From assembly GCA_039707465.1 (NCBI GenBank), contig CM077646.1, forward strand, positions 79,136,715-79,200,714: a stretch of DNA of 64,000 bases. The letters are read 5' to 3'. The first letter of the stretch is position 1; every line of letters starts with the position of its first letter. Under the pieces are notes generated by a model. The model was not told the DNA's origin and searched no databases. It saw only the letters and a list, made by a program, of their open reading frames with translations. Positions 56,558 through 64,000 of the stretch are shown here, piece by piece. The translations under genes were made by a program, and so were the position numbers. The DNA is from Rhabdophis nuchalis. Its lineage: Eukaryota > Chordata > Lepidosauria > Squamata > Natricidae.

Positions 56558-58134
56558 TATTTTGTAATGAAAGTTAAATAAATTTAATTTTTAATTTGTC
56601 TCCTTGCTTTGTCAACAATCATATACAATTCCTTAATGGAGATGAGATTCATAATTAAAATGTTTAAATAAATATGTGATAGGCTGAAGGATCTATACAG
56701 GAGAAAGTGTACAGCTTTTACTAAAAAAATAAAAGAAGTTCAAGTAAAAGGTTGAAATACAAGTATTTGACACTTTCAGCTGAAAATATCTGTATTTCCT
56801 CCACTGAAATAGGCAACCGAGAGGAGAGAATTCCACCCTGGACTTAATCCAGTTTTTGGTGGATTTATTCAAATCAGTATTTTTTAGTCAGTTTCTTAAA
56901 AGTTTATTTGAATTGGCCCCTTTTACCAAGAAACCCAAATACGGTTATACGCATGTTGTGGAAACCATTGATATCATTTTCCATTCCCAAGGTTATTCTG
57001 GGAAATCTCATATAAGACATAATTAATGTATAATCTCAAAAGATTCTCAAATTTAGAAAATAATAACATTCAAATCATTGAGCAGAAAGAGTTTGTGATT
57101 TTTTTTTTGTTAAACTGAACTTTTTGATGAAGATTTTGTCCCATCTATATAGGTAATTTTTGTTTTTGCTTGTCTTGCTTCTTTCTGTAGAACTTCCCTT
57201 TCCTCCCCTTCCCCACTTTTCTGTCTTTTTCTCAGCAACCGCTCACTGCTTTCCTGCTAACAACTTGTACTTCCTTAGGGAGGCCTACCTCACACCATGG
57301 CTCTATCGTCTGATATAGGCTAGCGTTGAAGACAGGATGCTGGGCTAAATTGATCATTGGCCAGACCCAGTAAGGCAGTATTTGTATTCTGAATGTAAAT
57401 TACCCCAGTTAAATCAGTATGAGCTTAGAATTACAGGTGAGTGACTTGGAAAAGAACCATACTGGATGACAGTAAATCTCAAATTTTGTCCAACAATAAA
57501 AGGCTGAATTCATCTTGTTGACTTGTACTTTCATTTTCAAAATTCAAGCATGTAGAATAATTTTGTATACACAGTCTATTTTATTAGCAAGTTAGGTTTG
57601 GCAGAAATAAAATACATTTTTCGGTCAACAGTAATGCATGCTATATAAGATTTATGGCATGCTGTGCACATCATATAGGACTTCATTTTCATAATGCTAC
57701 TGTATTTATTGCAGTTATGACACTGTCACCATAAGTTTGTTTCTATAGGACACATTGGAAGTACCTTGAAAATCTAATCTAACTTCTCTTGTTCGGTAAA
57801 CCCATCCCTGACATACATAAATCTACATTTACGAATTTGAATGTTCTGGCCCAATCAGTTGTTCCCTTCAAATGTATTAAACTTCAACTCTTATACTTCC
57901 TAGATAGCATGTTCAGTGGCTATGCTGGTTAGGATGTGTGGATGTTGAAGTCTAAAACTTTTTGATAGCATATAGTTACTATCCAGTTTCAAAACATAGA
58001 CTGATATTGATGGATTGTTGTACCAATGTAAACGAAATTAACATTTGACAGGTGGAATCCAAATATACACCTACGAGGATGGAAGAGTCTTTGGGCTGTT
58101 GGAAACATTTGCTAATGGAAAGTGAAAGGACCTA

Positions 58135-58392
58135 CCGTATTTATTCGAGTATAACGCGCACACGTGTATAACGCGCACCCCCTAATTTTCGATTAAAAAT
58201 CGGTATAAAATTTTGTTTCACTTTTTCTCGGCTCAGACCAAGCATTGTAAGTGACAAACGTTGTTGAACACGTGCGGCCATGATAAAAACGCACCCTCGT
58301 TTATAACGCGCACCCTCGTTTATAACGCGCACCCAAACTTTGAGTTCTTTTTTTGGTAGAAAATTTTGCACGTTATACTCGAATAAATACGG
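58135..58392. mobile_element. TA-flanked MITE, CCGTATTTATTCGAG subfamily
   Basis: 258 bp between TA at 58133-58134 and 58393-58394. Terminal inverted repeats CCGTATTTATTCGAGTATAA then CG (22 bp perfect). The motif TATAACGCGCACC is repeated four times inside. Non-coding. Confidence 0.92.
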
Positions 58393-60501
58393 TAATTGTT
58401 ATTAGTCTCCTGCTTCTCAAAGCTACTTTCCATTCTGTACAAATGCTTCAACGTGTGTTTCCAGAGCTACTGCAAGGCAGGAAACAGACACAATATTTCC
58501 TCCTCTCTTTTCAAAAGCAAAACTTGATAATACACTTGTTGATTCAGTTCTATAAATTATATCAGAGATAATTATGGTACTCATAAATACCAATCTTTAT
58601 GGATATCTTCCTATCTTTAATTTTTTAATGATTCCTTTCATTTTAAAGAAATGAAAGCTCCAGCTTTAGTTTCATTTTATTTAGGATCATGTCTTTGTCC
58701 TCCATGTAAACTCCACAGACATTCTTAGAAAACAAAAATGAAAGGTAAAGATAGTACTATGCTAAATTTACACTTGTACCTTTCTGCTACCCAAAGCTAA
58801 GGAAATTTTGCTGATCATACTATTTGTGATTAGACAAACCGTTTTATAGTGGCAGCCATTTTATAATTAGGGAAATCTTCACCTTTGGTACTCATTTTAT
58901 AAATTAGAAAGCCTCTGCTCATGGCAACCAGTTTTTCAGAATACATGCAGCAAAGTTGCAAAAATCAAAACATCCCCTGACCACCTGAAAAGCTTGCTTG
59001 CAATAATGGACTGCAATAGACTATTACAATTCTTTCACATATAAAATAGATCTAAGCTATTTTTTCTCTATCTAGAAAATCCAGTCATATCTTGGGCTCC
59101 TTGAGGAGTTTCAATAGTGGGTCATCCATCAGATGTACTAAGTGACAGCTCCTCTGATTTTTTAACTGAGAAAAGGAGAGAAATAATTGTGTTAGGCTTG
59201 AAAGCTACCCCAGTTTCCTTTTATAATAACAGTCTCGTAAAAAAAATGTGAAGACAGCATTATGTTTATTAATGTTGCTAAATATTGTACTTAAGATAAC
59301 AAAAAAAGGATATGATTCAATTTTTACTGCAGATATTTGCTATTCTGTTAGTTGGATAGTGATTTGCATCATTAATTTCCATAATATGTCTGTACAAGCT
59401 TTTTCTACAATGAAATCAATTTATTTTTTTCTTGCCTACTAAAGGCATTCTTGCATTTTCCCCTGCCTTTGGGATATTTTCTTCTCCAGCTTTATCATGG
59501 TAGCAGTGCTATAGCTAAACTAATCACACCACTCAATGTTCAGGTTTGTCAGTAATTGGGGCAAATTTTATTCTTTTGAAAGAGGCAAGAGACGTGCTAT
59601 ATTTCAATAACTAAAGCAAGCATGGGTGACTTTTCAATATCTATAAACTGCAGGTATCATTTGGGGAGAATCAAGTGCTGCAGATAACAACATTGTAGAT
59701 ATAGATGTAACTTGTGGGGATTTCATTTTTGAACTCTAATTTGTTTATTTTTGAGACATTGGTTTTCAGCTGCAATGGTGAAAGTGGGCTTGGGTGGGTA
59801 CAAAAACTGAGTTTGGAAGCCTCCTGCAGTCCCAATACTGTAGGCCGCCTATCTTTAAATAACTTAGGGTTTCTGTGATGGGGGAGGGACAAGCATTTCT
59901 TCTTAAAGTCAAGTGTTGTGCAGGATTGGCAGAAGAGGGAGAGACATCCTAATAACAAGCATTGCTATTTTAGATATCTGTGCAAATGTCTCTTTTGGAC
60001 TAGTGATGGAAGAAAGTTAGAGGCTCTGTTAAGTCAGGCATAACTCCACAGATACATCCATGTATTTCTTCTGGTCATATTGAAATCCATAATGTCTTCC
60101 ATAATAGTTTTTCCCAATATAACTTATAGCTCTGGTATAGTTTTCCTAGTGATTATCTATGTACTAAACAATTTGATTCTGCTAAACTTGGGTGAGGTGT
60201 GAAAATGGTTAAATGCTGTGAGTATTAATATGCAGTTTCCAATTCATGTGCACTCACAGGTTTCTGTGGTATTTCTCACTAATATACAGAAAATATCTAA
60301 GCAAACTATGATTTATGGGCTGTTTCACAGACTTCTATACAAGACTAACTACTTAACAGCAGTGACTGCAAAAATTCATAACTATATCTTTTTAAAAGTA
60401 TTGTTTAAATCTATTTTAACACTTTGTCTATAGTTTAATTCTTTAATCTTGGATCTTTGTATATACTTTAACCAATAAAGTTCTACACTTTTGTTTTTAA
60501 G

Positions 60502-60711
60502 ATTGAAAACCTAGATCCTCGAGGAATTCAGCTCTCAGCATTATTCATGAGTGGTGTTGACATGGCATTGTTTGCCAATGATGCTTGTGGGCAGCCAATT
60601 CCATGGGAGCATTGTTGTCCATGGATGTACTTTGATGGGAAGTTGTTCCAGACGAAGCTCATCAAAGCAAGTCGGGAGAAAGCTCCCCTCATTGACCTCT
60701 GTGATGGTCAG
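60502..60711 (+). CDS. FAM120A: FAM120A, internal exon (12th in window)
   Basis: 210 bases, 70 codons, phase 0 to 0: IENLDPRGIQLSALFMSGVD, MALFANDACGQPIPWEHCCP, WMYFDGKLFQTKLIKASREK and APLIDLCDGQ. The acceptor is TTGTTTTTAAG|ATTGAA and the donor GGTCAG|GTAATG. It is nearly invariant relative to mammals and carries the Cys/Trp-rich PWEHCCPWMYFDG signature of the family. Confidence 0.95.
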
Positions 60712-61662
60712 GTAATGTTGGTCCTGCGATCGGTGCGATGTCTAATTGAATGTGTATGTATATGGACAAATAGGTAGTCGGTATAATTGTTTTTGGTAAT
60801 GAGCTCAAATTCTTTTGCAGGCAGAGGATTTTACCTAAGGGCAAATGTATAATTAAACATAATAGAATGTATTATTTATCTGATAGGTTGTATCGTGCTA
60901 AAAGCTTTCTTGAATGTAGATTTCTGTAAGTATGTCTGTATGCAAGTAAAGAGGTTAATCCTTGATTGTTCAAATCCTTAAAATAATGATAATTATTTTG
61001 TGCTGCAGTAATTTGAGTTGATTTGGAATATTGTTTTTTTATTATGCTTCCATTTAAATGGCCACCCATCTCAAATTTATGACTCTGCATGCTAACAAGA
61101 GTTAATTTGTAGTAATTTGGTATAGGGTATGGACATATATATAGGTGATCTGTGATACATACAAATTTTATCTTTGCTTACTTTTTACCACATAAGTGAT
61201 CCAGAATCTGGTTTCTTTTTTGTTAACTAGGATGTGTTTTTTTTTAAAAAGAGAGATTTCAAACAGGTGGATTTTTCACATCCAAGAGACGCTGCCTATC
61301 TTTGATGTTGCTGTATAACTAAAATTCAAATAATCCAAATTTTGTGTACATCATTTTGAAAGATTTTTAAAGCTTTCAATTGCTCTGGGTATTCTGACAA
61401 ACTCTGTATTTTCCAAAACACAAACAATGAACAGAGGATATAGCATTTTCAATATTTTGTTAAGAAAATAAAACATCCTATGGGAAACAATTTTGTTTTA
61501 CAGGGAGATAATTTGTTGATGTCTTGATTTTCTGTCCCTTAATGTTTGTAAATACCATCAATTACCTGGATAGCTGTCTTCAATAATGTCATTTAGAAAT
61601 GTATGAATATACTTGATTTGTATTCATAATATAAATATGTTATGCCATATTGTTTGTTGTAG
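60712..61662 (+). other. FAM120A intron (951 bp)
   Basis: GTAATG...TTGTAG. No mobile element recognised. Confidence 0.85.
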
Positions 61663-61843
61663 GCTGAACAAGCTGCCAAGGTAGAAAAGATGCGCCAGAG
61701 CATCCTTGAAGGTTTAAATTTCTCCAGGCAAAACCATCCACTCCCTTTCCCACCACCACCTGCCATGCCTTTCTATCCAGCTTCTGTTTATCCTCGGCAC
61801 TTTGGGCCAGTTCCACCTCAGGGCAGAGGCAGAGGCTTCGCTG
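61663..61843 (+). CDS. FAM120A: FAM120A, internal exon (13th and last in window)
   Basis: 181 bases, phase 0 in and phase 1 out: AEQAAKVEKMRQSILEGLNF, SRQNHPLPFPPPPAMPFYPA, SVYPRHFGPVPPQGRGRGFA plus one base of a Gly codon. The acceptor is TTGTTGTAG|GCTGAA and the donor TTCGCTG|GTAAGA. It opens the Pro-rich and Arg-Gly-rich C-terminal region, which in mammals binds RNA and Src-family kinases. The remaining exons must lie beyond position 64000. Confidence 0.94.
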
Positions 61844-62389
61844 GTAAGACTGCTTCACTGTTAGATAGTTAATCCAATATAAATTAATGAGAGATTGCAT
61901 TAGGACCTTTGTGTAGGAAGCATGTATCAGCGAAGATTTTGGACTATACTAGGGAGACTCAAGTTCATAGTTTTGAGGTGAAAATGGAAGGAAAAACCCT
62001 ACATCTATCACCTACAGCTCCTAATGGAATGGTTTAACATCAGTTAAGCAGATCAATGCAGCTTAAGACAGTTGAACTGGCAAAAATAGTTACCAACTAA
62101 AATTTACCATGAAAAGCTGTTTATACAAAGTGACTTATAAGTCTAGATAATAGCCAAATTTAAACATGCAATTCAACTACATATTTAATTATATATATAT
62201 AATTGTACAAAATATTGAAAATACAACATAGAGCTAAACAACATTTTTGCACCATTCAAAGGAGTTGATAAAAAAGCTAGAGGAAACAAAAATTATTCAC
62301 ACTTGTATATAAGTAAAGACAGTATCTCTCCAAACAATGCTACAGAGGGAGAGAGAGAGAGAGATTGAGATTGATTAACAGGAAAGCAA

Positions 62390-62613
62390 TATCAGCAACT
62401 AATGCCCTAGTCATTTCTCTTGGATTATTGCAAGCATTCTACATGGGGCTACCTTCGAAAAGAATCTGGAAGCTTCAGATACTACAAAATATGGCTACGC
62501 AGGCAATCTTGGGTGCCCAAATAGTGGTGCATGTAACACCTCTACTGCACAGTTGGTTGCTGGTCTCCATCTGATCCAATTCAAGGTGTTGGTTATGTCT
62601 TATAAAGCCCTAT
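62390..62613 (+). mobile_element. Old L2/CR1-clade LINE remnant
   Basis: A decayed frame reads YMGLPSKRIWKLQILQNMAT then QAILGAQIVVHVTPLL, matching [20 protein letters not shown] and the HVTPLLREL region of the full LINE, then a FKVLVMSYKAL-like stretch. It is cut off by the (ATT)n tail of the next element. Confidence 0.7.
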
Positions 62614-64000
62614 ATTATTATTATTATTATTATTATTTTTATTTTTATTTTTATTATTAAAAAGTTTTATTGAGTTTACATTTTTTTCGTGGGGTAGGGT
62701 AAGGGATACATAGAAATTTTGAGAGTGGTCACGTCAAAGTCGTCGGCTCCTCCGGGACCTCAAGTTACATTATTAAAAAGAAAGAAAAGAAACATTTCAC
62801 ATAACACTACAAGCTGGGAGCAAGTACATATTCCTAAATTTTTCAGTTATATACTGTCAGTCAATTACAAAAATGCAGATACAAATATCATACAATATTA
62901 CTCAAAAAAAAACCAGGGCAAAGTTATTTTTTAGATCTAAGTCTTTTGGCAATTGTATCTTCCACCTTCTCCCCCGGGCCCCCAGCGGGCGGGGCCATGT
63001 CTCCCCCTGCTCCCCCTGGATCTTCTCCCAGGACAGAGGAATGTTTTTTAAGAAAGGCTTCCGCCTCAGCAACTGTTTTAATCTTCACTCTTCCTCCTTC
63101 CCAGAACACCAGCATCCCTTCGGGTATCACCCACTTGAACCAGATCCCATGATCAAACAATGTTTTAGACAAGAAGGAAAATTTCCTCCTGGCTTCTCTA
63201 ATCTTTCTTGGGATCTGCTTCAAGATGGTAACCTCCTTTTGTTGGTAAATCATAGGACTCCCTCTTTGCGCCTTCAAGATTTCCTCTCTGGTTGACCTTC
63301 TGACAAATTTAACATGTATCTCTCTGGGTACTTCATTCATCCTGGCATATGCAGAATTTATTCTGTAGACTAGGTCAATGTCCCCTCTGATCTCATCTTT
63401 AGGTTTATGTAAATAGTCTGCAATAATTGTACTCATAAGATCAGGGAGACATTCACCATTCATCTCAGAAACATTCTGAAATCTCAAAAAATATGTCATC
63501 CTTTCCATATCTATCCTAGTCACATGCCCATTTATTTCCACAACCTCATTAGAAACATTTTTAATCTCTCCCTTGGCCCCCTCCAGCCCCCCTTTCAATT
63601 CTTCATTCTTCTGTGTGTTCTCAAGCACTTGTTTTCGAGTGTCCAGTAATTCCTTTTTAAAATTGATATTTTCTGCCCTCTGGGCCTGAATTTCTTGTAC
63701 CAAAGTTTGTATAACAGATTCAAGGGCAGTCATTCTTTGTTCAAGGCTTGCCAGCGTTGCTTCTTGTGCCATGATTAGCTATTGAAATCCGTGCCAATAA
63801 AATGGCGTTTTTGGGGTGGGGCAGATCAGGAGTCCAAAGTTCTCAGAGTTGTAGAGCTGCAGAATTCAGAAACCAGAAGAGAAACACTTTTCCAACTCCA
63901 TAGGTGTAATAACGAAGGTAATCCAGAAAATAAAACACAAATCCAAAAGAAAAAAATTCTTCATCAATAATTAGAGGAAGTCCAAGTCACAAAGAGACAC
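62614..64000 (-). mobile_element. ORF1-only L1-clade element (HAL1-like), second copy, 5' end beyond window
   Basis: Minus strand: 5' UTR (64000 to 63773, incomplete), intact ORF1 (63772-62924), a 3' UTR of about 270 bases with CTCAATAAAACTTTTT, and an (AAT)n tail at 62614-62636. The 3' UTR shares blocks with the copy at 44.4 kb: GAGTCAATGACTTCGATGTG versus GAGCCGACGACTTTGACGTG, CTCAAAATKTCT and TCAATAAAACTTTT. There is no room for an ORF2 between ORF1 and the tail. It interrupts an older LINE fragment. Confidence 0.87.
62924..63772 (-). CDS. L1-type ORF1p, uninterrupted 282-residue frame
   Basis: Starts at ATG (63772) and ends at a TAG just before the 3' UTR. Layout: coiled coil, residues ~5-85 (TLASLEQRMTALESVIQTLV ... 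LENTQKNEELKGGL); RRM, ~90-170 (MTYFLRFQNVSE, YRINSAYARMNEVPREIHVK, FVRRSTREEILKAQRG); C-terminal domain, ~175-245 (MIYQQKEVTILKQIPRKIRE, ARRKFSFLSKTLFDHGIWFK, MLVFWEGGRVKIKTVAEAEA); then a Gly/Pro-rich linker and basic tail AKRLRSKK. In L1s, ORF1p is a trimeric RNA chaperone that coats the element RNA. Here it is carried without a reverse transcriptase. Confidence 0.9.
   Translation of the reverse strand: MAQEATLASLEQRMTALESVIQTLVQEIQAQRAENINFKKELLDTRKQVLENTQKNEELKGGLEGAKGEIKNVSNEVVEINGHVTRIDMERMTYFLRFQNVSEMNGECLPDLMSTIIADYLHKPKDEIRGDIDLVYRINSAYARMNEVPREIHVKFVRRSTREEILKAQRGSPMIYQQKEVTILKQIPRKIREARRKFSFLSKTLFDHGIWFKWVIPEGMLVFWEGGRVKIKTVAEAEAFLKKHSSVLGEDPGGAGGDMAPPAGGPGEKVEDTIAKRLRSKK

Larger units (their letters stand above)
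61844..64000 (+). other. FAM120A intron, continues beyond the window
   Basis: Begins GTAAGA. The first 500 bases show only an AT-rich stretch and a short (GA)n (62347-62363); then an old LINE fragment and an antisense ORF1-only element. Confidence 0.85.

Overview
This window is vertebrate nuclear DNA, most likely from a squamate reptile (a snake or lizard). It holds 13 internal exons of one conserved gene on the plus strand, FAM120A (OSSA, constitutive coactivator of PPAR-gamma-like protein 1). The exons total 2179 coding bases, about 726 codons, with compatible phases at every junction. The 5' exon(s) with the start codon and the 3' exons encoding the C-terminal part lie outside the window. 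I see no second host gene, no RNA gene that looks functional, and nothing prokaryotic. The squamate call rests on the repeat content: L2/CR1-clade LINEs with a squamate-type GAGTCCC...GGGGAGA tail, tRNA- and 5S-derived SINEs, many TA-flanked MITEs, hAT and Tc1 elements, and abundant microsatellites. It is an inference and not a species identification.

Layout: the first exon in the window (583-829) completes much of the N-terminal XPG/PIN-like region. A second short exon follows at 5768-5850. A 30.9 kb intron (5851-36769) then holds most of the mobile DNA: an L2-like LINE tail, a 2.9 kb composite MITE containing a pentanucleotide satellite and stacked palindromes, several related TA-flanked MITEs, SINEs, a nearly full-length L2-like LINE with a single visible frameshift (28.6-31.75 kb), and a TTAA-flanked GC-rich fold-back element. 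Exons from 36770 to 43949 encode the linker and the serine-rich, proline-rich middle part. The next intron carries an ORF1-only L1-type element and a 5'-truncated L2-like LINE, both antisense to the gene. Exons at 48513, 52810, 54050, 60502 and 61663 encode the highly conserved central/C-terminal block. An apparently intact Tc1-like transposon sits in the intron at 54.9-56.6 kb.

The most notable observation is a pair of L1-clade elements that carry ORF1 and a shared 3' UTR but no ORF2 (44376-46400 and 62614 to beyond the window end). The first is a complete 2.0 kb insertion bounded by exact 17-bp target-site duplications. The second has an uninterrupted 282-residue ORF1p frame. They look like a squamate counterpart of mammalian half-L1 (HAL1) elements. 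Other points of interest are a GC-AG intron in FAM120A required by the reading frame, a set of MITEs sharing the terminus TA-CCGTA but with diverged inner TIRs, two hAT MITEs with exact 8-bp duplications that both sit in older LINE copies, and long GC-rich palindromes embedded in AT-rich MITEs.
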